64,000 nucleotides of DNA from Paraburkholderia phenazinium. GTDB lineage: Bacteria; Pseudomonadota; Gammaproteobacteria; Burkholderiales; Burkholderiaceae. The DNA lies in NCBI RefSeq assembly GCF_900100735.1, contig NZ_FNCJ01000001.1, forward strand, positions 654,437 through 718,436, written 5' to 3'. Positions 18,512 to 27,080 of the stretch are shown here, piece after piece; positions within the stretch are counted from its first letter, which is position 1, and each line of letters begins with the position of its first letter. The notes beneath the pieces are model-generated. The model had not been told where the DNA came from. It made no database searches and worked only from the letters and a program-made list of their open reading frames with translations. Both the position numbers and the translations under genes were made by a program.

Positions 18512-18649
18512 TTACTGACCGAAGAACACGTTGCAGTAAGATGCCGGGCCGTTGCACCTGGCGGGAGCGGAATCAGCAGCGTCGGCGGTGCTCGACACAG
18601 CAGCGAACAGAGCAACAGAAGCAATCAGGGCGGACAGGACGCGTTTCAT
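18512..18649 (-). CDS. Small secreted cysteine-containing peptide (45 residues)
   Basis: Found by reading the minus strand: ATG at 18649, TAA at 18514-18512. The first 24 residues are a textbook signal peptide (MKRVLSALIASVALFAA, then STADA before the cut). The predicted mature peptide is about 21 residues and ends CNGPASYCNVFFGQ, with two Cys six residues apart that could form a disulfide. GAGGAGT lies 7 bp before the ATG, and a terminator follows, so the transcript is self-contained. Short proteins ending in a similar CxGPxSxCN-FFG pattern seem to recur in Burkholderia, but I cannot check that. Function unknown. Confidence 0.78.
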   Translation of the reverse strand: MKRVLSALIASVALFAAVSSTADAADSAPARCNGPASYCNVFFGQ

Positions 18650-19159
18650 AGTGATACTCCTCAACTCAGCGTAGGTTTCGCGATCGCGGGATGATCGATT
18701 CGATGGCTGGAGAATATCGATGAAGCGCCTACATAAAAACAGCGAAGTTACGAAGACATCATTTTCAAAAATGCAATAATCATCTTTTACTGGCGGCTTG
18801 GACGACGGCTTCAGGTAAGGAAAGGCTCGCGCTGCAAGGCGGAGCAGCTATTGCGCTGAACCGCTACTTGCAAATTGCGAAATAATAAATTTACGGCGCG
18901 GCGACTGTCATAAATCCGTCCTTCAAGCGACTCAAGCCTATTGACGTCACTGCTGGTGGGCGAAGCCATGTTGAATTTCAGTTCGCTCCGGCAGAAACAT
19001 GCGCGAGAATCGGCACCAAGCCCACCTCGGGCGCTTAAAAAAAAGCCAACTCATGAAGACGACCGATCTACCAGAACGAGAACGCGCGGGCAGGCGCGGC
19101 ATACCGGCGGGGATGCCGACGACGGCGTCGCGTCCAGCTTCCGTGCGCCTGAGGCTCGC
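18650..19159. other. Divergent intergenic region before the sigma-factor gene
   Basis: About 510 bp, AT-rich between 18720 and 18900. It must contain the promoters of the small peptide gene (leftward) and the sigma-factor gene (rightward). An in-frame extension of the sigma gene back to 18941 encodes an unstructured Arg/Ser-rich leader and is not supported. No conserved motif is evident to me. Confidence 0.55.
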
Positions 19160-19768
19160 ATGACGCAGACGGCCGGCCCCGCCTTCGACGATCCGCTTTA
19201 TCTCGCGCAACTGCGGCGTGACCTGCTGCGCTTTGCGCGGCTGCAATTGCGCGATGCCGCCGCAGCCGAAGATGCCGTCCAGGAAGCGCTAGCGGCCGCG
19301 TGGTCGCAAGCCGACCGCTTCGCCGGACAGTCGGAGCACAAGACCTGGGTGTTCGGCATCCTGCGTCACAAGCTGGTCGACACACTGCGCGCCCGCAAAC
19401 GCACCATCAACCTGTCGGACCTCGACTCCGAACTCGAAGACGAAGCGCTGCTCGACCGCGAACTCTTCAAGGACAACGGTCACTGGTCCAGTGAAGCCAA
19501 GCCGCGTCCCTGGCCGGCTCCTGAAACCGCGCTACGTCAACGGCAGTTCTGGCAGCTCTTCGAGATGTGCCTCGATCATCTGCCGGAGCAGATTGGGCGG
19601 GTATTCATGATGCGAGAGTTTCTCGACCTGGAGACCGACGAGATCTGCACCGAGTTGCAGATGACCGCCAATCACTGCAGCGTCCTGATCTACCGTGCGC
19701 GGCTGAGGCTGCGCACTTGCCTGACCGAAAAAGGCCTTTCCAGAGAGGATGCGAATGGGGAAGTGTAA
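19160..19768 (+). CDS. ECF-type RNA polymerase sigma factor
   Basis: A 202-residue sigma-70-family protein with region 2 (about residues 12-80: LRFARLQLRDAAAAEDAVQE and the DNA-melting segment KTWVFGILRHKLVDTLR) and region 4 (about 130-190, with helix-turn-helix LDLETDEICTELQMTANHC). Region 3 is absent, as expected for ECF factors. The ATG at 19160 follows GAGG and fits the domain start. The next gene overlaps its end and encodes a zinc-binding anti-sigma, so the pair should respond to a cytosolic redox or metal cue. Its targets are unknown. Confidence 0.9.
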   Translation: MTQTAGPAFDDPLYLAQLRRDLLRFARLQLRDAAAAEDAVQEALAAAWSQADRFAGQSEHKTWVFGILRHKLVDTLRARKRTINLSDLDSELEDEALLDRELFKDNGHWSSEAKPRPWPAPETALRQRQFWQLFEMCLDHLPEQIGRVFMMREFLDLETDEICTELQMTANHCSVLIYRARLRLRTCLTEKGLSREDANGEV

Positions 19769-19958
19769 AAACATCACGCGCCTGCTATCTGACGCGCTCG
19801 ATCGGCCGTTGCGGGCGGGGGAATGGATCGCGGTCGGGCTGCATCTGCCGACCTGCAGCGGCTGCCGTAACTATCGCAAACACATCAGTCTGCTGCGGGC
19901 CGCTTCGCGTGAGCTTAGCGGCCTGAACGACGGCGACGAAATTCGTTCGGATGACTAA
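19755..19958 (+). CDS. Zinc-binding anti-sigma factor (ZAS type), soluble
   Basis: A 67-residue protein with the zinc anti-sigma signature HLPTCSGC (His-x3-Cys-x2-Cys, about residues 30-37) plus a further upstream Cys. It has no membrane segment, so it acts in the cytosol. The start at 19755 gains a GAGAGG ribosome site 6 bp upstream and overlaps the sigma-factor stop. This tight coupling is typical of an ECF sigma and its inhibitor. In related systems, oxidation or metal loading of the Cys/His site releases the sigma factor. Confidence 0.85.
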   Translation: MGKCKNITRLLSDALDRPLRAGEWIAVGLHLPTCSGCRNYRKHISLLRAASRELSGLNDGDEIRSDD

Positions 19959-20097
19959 TGCGTTGCCGGGTTGAGGCGCCCGGCTAGCGTTCGCCGGGCG
20001 GCATCAGACGTACCGTTCGAGCAAGAGGGAAAACGGGCGCGGGGCAGGCGCTGTGTCTGGCATCAATGACTGGCAGACACGCGCCAGCGCCCTCCGT

Positions 20098-21474
20098 TCA
20101 GGTCAGCACAGCCCACAGCACCAGGGTGAGCGCGAGACCCACCACAGAGACGATGGTCTGCAGAATCGACCAGACGAACACGGTCTGCTTCAACTGCAGG
20201 CCGAAGTATTCGCGCACCATCCAGAAACCCGCATCGTTCACGTGGCAGAAGAATACCGAGCCTGCGCCGATGGCGAGCGCCATCAGTGAATTGTGCGTCG
20301 GGCTGAGGCCCAGCACGACCGGCGCGACGATACCAGCCGTCGTCGTCGTCGCGACGGTGGCGGAACCGGTGGCCTGACGCAACGCAACGGCGATCAGCCA
20401 CGCGAGCAGGATCAACGGCAGGTGCGCGCCCACGGCGATCTTGCCGATGGTCGTGCTGATGCCGGCAACCACCAGCGCCTGTTTGAGGCCGCCGCCGGCG
20501 CCGATGGTCAGCAGCAGCGCCGCGATAGGCGGCAGGCTTTTGCGCAGGATGCCGCTCACGCGATCGCGCGGCATGCCACGCGACCAGCCGAGCGCCACGA
20601 TCGCAAACAGGACAGTCAGGCCGAGGGCCACCAACGGCTCGCCGAGAAAGTTGAGCGCGTTAAAGAGGAAGGTTTCCGGCTGGAGCAGCAGCTTGGCGAC
20701 GGTGCGGCCCAACATCAGAACGACCGGCAGCAGAATGGTGATCAGCGAGATGCCGAAGCTCGGAGGCTCAGCCGTCTCGGTGTGGGCCGTAAAGAGTTTG
20801 CCCATTTCCTCCGGCTCGGCCACATGCATGCGTTTGGATAGCCAGATGCCGTACAGCGGTCCGGCCAGAATCACCGCCGGGATCGCGACGATCAAACCGA
20901 GACCGAGTGTCAGGCCGAGGTCGGCATGCAAGGCGCTGACGGCGATCAGCGGACCCGGGTGCGGCGGCAACAGCGCGTGCAGCGTGGTCATGCCGGCCAG
21001 CGCGGGAATCGCGATCCGCAAGATGGGTTGCTGCGAGCGGCGCGCCATCACGAAGATGATCGGCACCATCATCACCAGACCCACTTCGAAGAATAGCGGC
21101 AGGCCGACGACGATCGCCACCAGCGCCATCATCCACGGCAGCGAGCGTGGCGTCGAGTGCTTGAGGATGGTCGATACCAGCCGGTCGGCGGCGCCGGACT
21201 CCGCCATCAGCGCGCCGAGCATCGCCCCCAGCGCGATGATGATGCCGACGTCGCCGAGGAGTGCACCCGCGCCCTTACTGAATGCACTGGCCACGGCTTC
21301 GAGCGGCAGGCCGGCAGCGAAGCCCGCGGCGAAGGTGCCGACCAGAATCGACAGAAACGGGGCGAGTTTCAGGACGCTGATGAAAACGATGATCAGCGCA
21401 AGCCCCAGCACGCACGAAAGGATCAGCTGGGTGTCGTGGGGCGACCACGGCGCGAGTGTTGTCGGTAAATGCAC
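20098..21474 (-). CDS. GntP-family gluconate:H+ symporter
   Basis: A 458-residue permease (family length about 440-450) with 12-14 hydrophobic segments. Conserved stretches include FLSILVGTFAAGFAAGLPLE, LFFEVGLVMMVPIIF and LPPHPGPLIAVSAL (about residues 168-181). Family members import gluconate, D-glycerate or related sugar acids with protons. No gluconokinase is adjacent. The substrate cannot be fixed from sequence alone. The gene is monocistronic on the left strand, with about 200 bp upstream of it. Confidence 0.92.
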   Translation of the reverse strand: MHLPTTLAPWSPHDTQLILSCVLGLALIIVFISVLKLAPFLSILVGTFAAGFAAGLPLEAVASAFSKGAGALLGDVGIIIALGAMLGALMAESGAADRLVSTILKHSTPRSLPWMMALVAIVVGLPLFFEVGLVMMVPIIFVMARRSQQPILRIAIPALAGMTTLHALLPPHPGPLIAVSALHADLGLTLGLGLIVAIPAVILAGPLYGIWLSKRMHVAEPEEMGKLFTAHTETAEPPSFGISLITILLPVVLMLGRTVAKLLLQPETFLFNALNFLGEPLVALGLTVLFAIVALGWSRGMPRDRVSGILRKSLPPIAALLLTIGAGGGLKQALVVAGISTTIGKIAVGAHLPLILLAWLIAVALRQATGSATVATTTTAGIVAPVVLGLSPTHNSLMALAIGAGSVFFCHVNDAGFWMVREYFGLQLKQTVFVWSILQTIVSVVGLALTLVLWAVLT

Positions 21475-21675
21475 GATGTCCCTTTTTGTCGATTGACGCC
21501 GCCACGGCTATGCGCGGATGACGGCGATTGTAGCGGGCAGCGGGGCTGAGGCGCAGCCAGGTCCGCTAGCAGGTGAGCCGGACGATTTTCGGTGCGTGGC
21601 GCAGGTCGCTTAGTGCGGTGCCTTGCGTCGCTCGCCGACTAACGCGACTCAACGAGGTGACTCAATGGCACTGAC

Positions 21676-22035
21676 TCATTCGAATAGTGCTTTGATATTT
21701 TCAGGCGGCCTGCCGATGACGGCGCGTCCGTTGCGCACGACGATCGGACGCTGCATCAGGATGGGATGCTGCTCGATCGCTTCGTATAACTGATCGTCAG
21801 AAAGTTCGAGGTTGCCGAGGCCGAGTTCCTGGTAGGCGGACTCCGTGTCGCGCAACATTTCTCGGACCGGAGCGCCGAGCATGGCGTTGAGGGTTTTGAG
21901 TTGCGCCACCGATAACGGGTGTTTCAGATACTCGACGATTTCTACGGGTTCGTTGGCCGCATTGTAGGTGGTGGCGATCAACTCGCACGTGCTTCGGGAT
22001 TTGGAGCAACGGGGGTTGTGATAGATCGTGATCAT
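21676..22035 (-). CDS. arsC: ArsC, glutaredoxin-dependent arsenate reductase
   Basis: A 119-residue thioredoxin-fold protein of the ArsC/YffB family. The catalytic Cys lies in NPRCSKSRS (Cys 10), followed by the helix seen in ArsC. The arsenate-binding RPIVVRNGRAVIGRPPE segment (about residues 95-111) is intact. It reduces arsenate to arsenite using glutathione and glutaredoxin. There is no arsenite pump or ArsR next to it, so it may serve a broader role, as many chromosomal copies do. Confidence 0.92.
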   Translation of the reverse strand: MITIYHNPRCSKSRSTCELIATTYNAANEPVEIVEYLKHPLSVAQLKTLNAMLGAPVREMLRDTESAYQELGLGNLELSDDQLYEAIEQHPILMQRPIVVRNGRAVIGRPPENIKALFE

Positions 22036-22454
22036 GAGGACAGGTCGGTCGCGAGAGAGCGTGGGGAGATGGGGATTTTAGCGTTCATTGGTGGGGCAGT
22101 TGGTGGGCTATGGGCGGGAGGGAGTTCGTTTCGGTCGGGGTGTGGACTGGTCCGGCGCGGATGGGCAGGAAGGTGGATTGGGTTCGATGGCGCCGTGGTG
22201 GATTGGGGTCTAAGGGGACGCTGGCGAGGGATGGGCAAGTTAGATTTTTATATTTTTAGCGTTTTTATTGGTGATTGTCGGGGCTGGTGCGGGGGTAGAG
22301 TTGGGATCGGGTAGGTAGGGTGCGGGGACCTGACTCGTAATGCAGTCGGCAATAAGGGCGTGCGCCCGTGTGGTGTGGGCATCGCTCCTGGAGGGGAAGA
22401 CTCACCGCTTCTTCTATGGCACAGATCCTCTCCGGGCCACACGTCATGCGCAAT

Positions 22455-22470
22455 GTTTATGCGCATAAAG
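22455..22470. other. parS-like centromere site 1
   Basis: GTTTATGCGCATAAAG matches the perfect palindrome GTTTATGCGCATAAAC at 15 of 16 positions. As I recall, this sequence is the parS type of the second chromosome of Burkholderia. ParB would bind here. Confidence 0.85.
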
Positions 22471-22499
22471 TCGACGCCTTCGACCACTCCCGCGCCGCC

Positions 22500-22577
22500 G
22501 TTTGACCTCGCCGTTTGACCTCGCCGTTTGACCTCGCCGTTTGACCTCGCCGTTTGACCTCGCCGTTTGACCTCGCC
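22500..22577. repeat. 13-bp tandem repeat, six perfect copies
   Basis: The unit GTTTGACCTCGCC repeats six times without change (22500-22577), followed by a diverged seventh copy (GTTTTACGTCGAC). It lies between two parS sites upstream of parA. Its role is unknown; it could be a protein-binding array or a slippage product. Confidence 0.95.
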
Positions 22578-22906
22578 GTTTTACGTCGACCTGGTCGCGC
22601 CGAGTCGAGCCTCTGACCGCACTACCTCAGTGTCCGAACGCGATGCTGCAGGGCGCAGCCGAAACATGAGGCAACGCGCGGGCAAATCGCAGCCACTATC
22701 CAGCAACCTCGCCTTCCTAAATCCACCACGCCCACGGCCACCCGTTCATTACCCTCGAACCAATCCACTCTCGCAACGCACATGGCCACATCACCGCCAC
22801 GTTGCCCGCCCATAGTTGACCGTGCGCCGCTCGCGCATGAGTTCATGCAGCAAGCAGCGAACCAGTGCAAGCACTCCAAGCCACCACTTCAGCGACCACT
22901 CGGGAC

Positions 22907-22922
22907 GTTTATGCGCATAAAC
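22907..22922. other. parS-like centromere site 2 (perfect palindrome)
   Basis: GTTTATGCGCATAAAC is a perfect 16-bp palindrome located about 115 bp upstream of parA, and it serves as the reference for the other two copies in this locus. Confidence 0.88.
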
Positions 22923-22942
22923 CTCTCCCGAATGGCTAACGC

Positions 22943-22994
22943 GTCGTACGTTTACGACAAAAACGATTGAAATAGAAATTCATCAAGGTAAAAT
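22943..22994 (+). promoter_or_regulatory. parAB promoter with an adjacent inverted repeat
   Basis: TTGAAA (22967-22972) and TAAAAT (22989-22994) are separated by 16 bp, followed by the AGGAGGTG ribosome site of parA at 23013. A perfect inverted repeat, GTCGTA-CGTT-TACGAC (22943-22958), abuts the -35 and could be an autoregulatory operator. Confidence 0.65.
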
Positions 22995-23024
22995 CCAACA
23001 GCGTCTAAAAAGAGGAGGTGAAGA

Positions 23025-23687
23025 TTGGCAGCAGAAATCATCGCGGTAACACAGCAGAAGGGCGGGGTCGGGAAAAGCACAATCGCGATGCACCTCGGCG
23101 CTGCCTTCCATGAGAAAGGTAAGCGCGTCCTCGTCGTAGACGCCGACGGCCAAAACACCTTGGTGCACTGGACCAGCGCATCGTCCGATAGCGAATCCGG
23201 CATCCCCTTCCCAGTCGTCAACCTGTCCGAATTCGGTGGCCAGATCCACCGTGAGATCAAGAAGTTCGTGGCGGACTACGACATCATCGTGGTGGATTGC
23301 CCGCCCTCCATCACCGAGAAAGTCTCCGGCGTCGTCCTGCTTGCAGCGACCGTAGCCATCATCCCCACCTCCTCATCGCCGGCCGACTATTGGTCGAGCG
23401 TGGGCTTGGTGAAGCTCATCCAGCAAGCGCAGGCGATGAACGAAGACCTGCGCGCCGTCTTCTTACTGAACAAGACTGAAGAGAAGCGGATGCTGACCCG
23501 TGAGCTCAAGCGCGCGCTGGAGGAACTGGGGTTCCCGCTGCTGAAGACCCAGATTCCTACCCGCGAAGCTTATAAGCAGGCCATGGCCCTCGGGCAAACC
23601 GTGCTGCAAATGAACGACCGCGGCGCCAAACTCGCAGCCGCCGAAGTGCGCGCGTTCGCCGACGAGATCGCCGCCCTGCTCCCCTGA
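23025..23687 (+). CDS. parA: ParA, partition ATPase of the replicon
   Basis: A 220-residue ParA/MinD-family ATPase. The deviant Walker A motif is QQKGGVGKSTIAM (about residues 10-22, signature Lys in KGGVGKS), Walker A' is VVDADGQNTLVHW and Walker B is IIVVDCPPS. It lacks an N-terminal DNA-binding domain, so this is a short, plasmid-like type Ib ParA. It drives segregation by binding nucleoid DNA and ParB-parS complexes. Translation starts at TTG (23025), strongly supported by AGGAGGTG 4-5 bp upstream. It is followed by a parS site and parB. Confidence 0.95.
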   Translation: MAAEIIAVTQQKGGVGKSTIAMHLGAAFHEKGKRVLVVDADGQNTLVHWTSASSDSESGIPFPVVNLSEFGGQIHREIKKFVADYDIIVVDCPPSITEKVSGVVLLAATVAIIPTSSSPADYWSSVGLVKLIQQAQAMNEDLRAVFLLNKTEEKRMLTRELKRALEELGFPLLKTQIPTREAYKQAMALGQTVLQMNDRGAKLAAAEVRAFADEIAALLP

Positions 23688-23703
23688 ATTTATGCGCATA
23701 AAG
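23688..23703. other. parS-like centromere site 3, in the parA-parB junction
   Basis: ATTTATGCGCATAAAG keeps the 14-bp core TTTATGCGCATAAA. It begins directly after the parA stop codon, and its right arm overlaps the AAAGGA ribosome site of parB. ParB binding here could influence its own expression. Confidence 0.85.
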
Positions 23704-23711
23704 GACACTGA

Positions 23712-24773
23712 ATGAAACCCTCACAATTTGCCAAAGGCTTTCAAGCACGTCCGGATACGACTAGCAGCGAAAAGCGAACCGCCCTCGACCGGCTCAATGC
23801 CATCGACGGCCTGGTACAGAATGCACCGAAGGCCGCCGACCTTGCCGGCCGCTCCAGTCAGCCCGTTTCTCCGCCTGTCGTTGCCGAAGCCGATCCGGTG
23901 GACACGCTCAATGAATCCGCCGAGTACCACGCGTGGCGTATTGAGCATGGATACCGTCCAGGACAGGTGATCGAACTCGCACTTAAAGCGATCAAGCCCA
24001 GCCCGTTCAATCCGCGCCACTTCTATCTGAAGTCGTCGATCGCCGAGCTGGCGGTCAATCTGGCGAAGCAGGGTCAGCAGCAGGCGATCCACGTGATCCC
24101 TGATTACGACAATCCTGGTACCTACTTCGTCAGCGATGGCGGCCGTCGCGTGCGCGCGTTGAAGGAGGCGAACAAGGAGTCGGTGAAGGCGATCGTGATC
24201 GATCTGCCGATCGGCATTCAGAGCTACAAGCTCGGCTACGACCTGAACGTTCAGCGCGATTCACAGACGGTGTTCGACAACGCGATCGTCTGGAAGCGCT
24301 TTCTGGACGAGAAGTATTTTCAGAGCCAGAAGGAGTTGGCCGAGCATCTTGGGCTGGACGAATCGACGGTCGCGGTCGCGTTGTCGATTGCCAAGTTGCC
24401 TGAGTTGGTGATGCAGGAGATGGTCGCGCGCACGGATCGTTTCGGCTCGAACATGGCTTACCAGGTGGGGCGTTATCACAGCGCCCGCGGCTCCGACGCC
24501 ACGTTGCGGCTGATCAACAAGATCCTGTCGGACGATCTGAGCACGCGACAGGTGGCCGACATCGTAAAGGGTCGTGCAACCGCCCAGGAGAGCACCAAGG
24601 TAGCGGGGCGGCAGCGCTATGCGCAACGCCTTGAGATCAAGCTCGATGGGATCGCGGTGGGCGATCTGAAGACGTATGGTGAGGACCGCATCGAACTCCG
24701 CCTGAAGGGTCTGTCGAAGGAGAAGCGCGATGACATCCTGAGGCAGATCGAGCAGATGTTGCAGCAGAAGTAA
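23712..24773 (+). CDS. parB: ParB, centromere-binding CTPase-type partition protein
   Basis: A 353-residue ParB/Spo0J-family protein. After a variable 90-residue N-terminus come the ParB nuclease-like/CTPase domain (about 92-190, IKPSPFNPRHF and SDGGRRVRALKEAN), a helix-turn-helix (about 210-235, KELAEHLGLDESTVAVALS) and a C-terminal dimerisation segment. It loads at parS and spreads along DNA. The box II arginine-rich GGRRVRAL segment is intact. It is co-transcribed with parA, with a 24-bp gap filled by a parS site. Confidence 0.95.
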   Translation: MKPSQFAKGFQARPDTTSSEKRTALDRLNAIDGLVQNAPKAADLAGRSSQPVSPPVVAEADPVDTLNESAEYHAWRIEHGYRPGQVIELALKAIKPSPFNPRHFYLKSSIAELAVNLAKQGQQQAIHVIPDYDNPGTYFVSDGGRRVRALKEANKESVKAIVIDLPIGIQSYKLGYDLNVQRDSQTVFDNAIVWKRFLDEKYFQSQKELAEHLGLDESTVAVALSIAKLPELVMQEMVARTDRFGSNMAYQVGRYHSARGSDATLRLINKILSDDLSTRQVADIVKGRATAQESTKVAGRQRYAQRLEIKLDGIAVGDLKTYGEDRIELRLKGLSKEKRDDILRQIEQMLQQK

Positions 24774-24819
24774 GGGGATTGTGCGGCGCCGGAAACGACG
24801 CCGCACACAACAGAAGAGA

Positions 24820-26169
24820 TCAGGCCGCGCGCGACTGGCTCAAGGTAAAAGCCAGCAGATCGCCGTCAGTCGGCTCACCCCAAGTCTTACGGGCCAGCCA
24901 GTCGAAGAAGGCCGTCTCGGCCAGCTTCGAATCCAGCCCACGCCGGCGCCAGTCGTCGCGCATGTGCGAACCCAGATCCGGCAATTCATCTTCTTCAAAC
25001 GAGCGGCGCGCCACTTCGCGCTCCGAGTCGCCTTGCTCGTCATAGAGCGCGCGCGCTTCCTTGCGACGATAAGCCGAATACTCTCCCAGCAAGCGCGCCT
25101 TCAGATCGTCGGCCGGTGCGGCCACCGCTGCCTTGCCGCCGCTGCCCGATGGCAACGACTCGACCGGTGGGGCATAACCCTTCTTCAACGCATCCTTGAA
25201 CAGGGCCGGGGCACTGCGCACCGGCGGCAGCGACGTGCTGCGCATGCGTTGTTCCGTCATCTGCAAAGCGGCGCGAATGCGGTTTTCTTCGCTGTCCGCG
25301 TAGAGCGTCTGCGCTTCCTTGAGCGGAATGCCGATCTTCACCATCCGGTCGACCAGCGTGCTGTCGAACACGTTCGGATGCTCGTCGAGCGCCAGCATCG
25401 GCTGCTTGCGCTCGGTCACGCGGAACTGGATCTCGGCGACCCGGCGGCCTTCGCGGTGCTCGATCAGCTCGACAAAGATGTTGGTAACCGCGTTCACCTC
25501 GGCGATAGCCGGGCGCAGGTAATCGCGCTTGAAGTACTTGTACTCGCGCTTTGCCTCGTCGCCCGCTTCGGTGTCCGGCGTGCCGGAGAGAATCGGCCGC
25601 CACCATTCCCACGACTCGCGCATCGTCAGGTGGCTCGGATTGGTCAGATAGCGCACGCAGATCTCGTACAGCGCCAAGCCCGCGCTACTGCGCAACTGGC
25701 TCTGGAACTGCAGGCTCAAGCGTGCATACTGCACCGGGTCGAGCAGCTTTTTCTTGATCTTCGGTGCGAACGAAAACTCGACCCACACGCGCCGCGTGGT
25801 CGGATCTTCGAGAATTTCCGCATCGGCAATCAGTGTCGAGATACCCCACTTGCGGCCGGGCTTCTGACTCGAGGTGCCGGTACTCCATTCGACCTGCACC
25901 GACACCATGCGACGCAGGTGCTCCTTGACGAGCGCGGTGTCGTTCGAATCGAATGCGGAGTTGGCAACAATATCGGAAAGCAGTGCCCGGTAAGTATCGC
26001 CGGACTCGTCCGCCTGCTGGGCAACCGCCAGTAGAACGTTGAATAGCTTTCGGGTGAGAAGGGTGATCTTGCCGCTCTTGGGCTGAATCGCGATCGCCTC
26101 GACGGCTTTGCGCAATTCGGCTGAGCTCGGGCTCACCACATCAGTCTTCTTCGCGCGCTTCGTGGCCAT
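24820..26169 (-). CDS. Rep_3-like replication initiator of the secondary chromosome
   Basis: A 449-residue protein of the plasmid Rep_3/RepB initiator family (winged-helix domains across about residues 30-260: LTRKLFNVLLAVAQQA, LSLQFQSQLRSSAGLALYEI and WEWWRPILSG). Such proteins bind iterons and open the origin. The C-terminal 190 residues are a lineage-specific extension ending in a helical domain (ARKTWGEPTDGDLLAFTLSQ). It is convergent with parAB and faces away from the iteron array, which lies behind its start. The ATG at 26169 is preferred for the protein start (MATKRAKK); one at 26202 is possible. It is the probable initiator for this replicon. Confidence 0.9.
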   Translation of the reverse strand: MATKRAKKTDVVSPSSAELRKAVEAIAIQPKSGKITLLTRKLFNVLLAVAQQADESGDTYRALLSDIVANSAFDSNDTALVKEHLRRMVSVQVEWSTGTSSQKPGRKWGISTLIADAEILEDPTTRRVWVEFSFAPKIKKKLLDPVQYARLSLQFQSQLRSSAGLALYEICVRYLTNPSHLTMRESWEWWRPILSGTPDTEAGDEAKREYKYFKRDYLRPAIAEVNAVTNIFVELIEHREGRRVAEIQFRVTERKQPMLALDEHPNVFDSTLVDRMVKIGIPLKEAQTLYADSEENRIRAALQMTEQRMRSTSLPPVRSAPALFKDALKKGYAPPVESLPSGSGGKAAVAAPADDLKARLLGEYSAYRRKEARALYDEQGDSEREVARRSFEEDELPDLGSHMRDDWRRRGLDSKLAETAFFDWLARKTWGEPTDGDLLAFTLSQSRAA

Positions 26170-26230
26170 GCGTCGGGTCGAGGAGGGATTTGGCGAGAGC
26201 ATACCGGCTGTGGTGAAGCGCGTCTATAGG

Positions 26231-26306
26231 GCCCCTCTCACCATTCCCGGTGAAGTGAGTTTACGGAGCGCGACTCACCTCGGTCCACTCCCGAAAATGC
26301 TCACCT
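26231..26306. promoter_or_regulatory. Inverted iteron-like copies at the rep promoter
   Basis: CTCCCGAAAATGCTCACC (26288-26305) faces an inverted, degenerate copy: TGAAGTGAGTTTACGG at 26251-26266 reads CCGTAAACTCACTTCA on the other strand. Iteron plasmids often keep inverted half-iterons in the rep promoter for autorepression, and this arrangement fits that. A further single copy, CTCCCGTATCGACTCACCTT, lies at 26401-26420. Confidence 0.6.
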
Positions 26307-27080
26307 CAACCATTTGACGCCAGGTTGCGGGTGTCTTTGCTCCTCGCGGGCCAGGCAAAAATGCTCCATTCCATGGTGCATCGCAATCAGGAAGTTTACG
26401 CTCCCGTATCGACTCACCTTAAAAATTGTCGCGAATTCACGACTTGATTCGCACTCCTGGATGGCTCGGCACCGGCGTGCAGTTCGGAACCCGGAGCGCG
26501 AACCGGATGGACGATCCTTGCAGCAGGGGAGAGTAGTGAAACCTGGGGCACAACGTGAGTTTGAGTTCGCCACTGATCGGGAGATGTTGTCACCGTGGGC
26601 TCGATCGCCAGGCCGGCTGGTTTGCGAGGCGGCCCGACGCGCCGGCGCACTGCGCTGTGTCGCGTCACGCGCGGCCAACCTGCGGCGCTCGCAGTCCCTG
26701 ACAAGCACGGCATCGTGCGTGCGACTGCCTGCTAGTCCGGCAACCACAAAGCCCTGACGACGCGGCCTAAGGCCATCAGACGGCCTGCTTGCCTACGAAC
26801 CGTGCCCGGGATCATGGTGAGGCGGCCACATGGTGTTGATCGCACCGAACAGTCTATGGCGGCGCGCGGCGTTAAGACGGCGATACCGTCAACGCGACGC
26901 CCGCAGTTCCTGGATCGACCGTCGCCTGCTTCGACGATACGTCTCTTCCGCCAAACTTCAGAAGCGCAATCCACAGCAAACCCAGCCGACACCGAGGACA
27001 TACCGAACGAGCTTCGCCTGCCATTCCTCGATACGCCGAACTCACACCTCCCTTCCTACAGTCACAATCCCGCGCCCAAA

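Larger units (their letters stand above)
22036..23024. other. Partition-locus leader region upstream of parA
   Basis: About 990 bp without a gene. The first 270 bp are G-rich and low in complexity. It then holds two parS-like palindromes (22455 and 22907), six perfect 13-bp repeats (22500-22577), an inverted repeat and the parAB promoter. Short open frames here lack ribosome sites. Confidence 0.7.

Noticed and set aside
26314..26757. A 147-codon frame inside the origin region
   Set aside because: Composition is Arg/Ser/Cys-rich and it lies between iterons; no ribosome site is visible.
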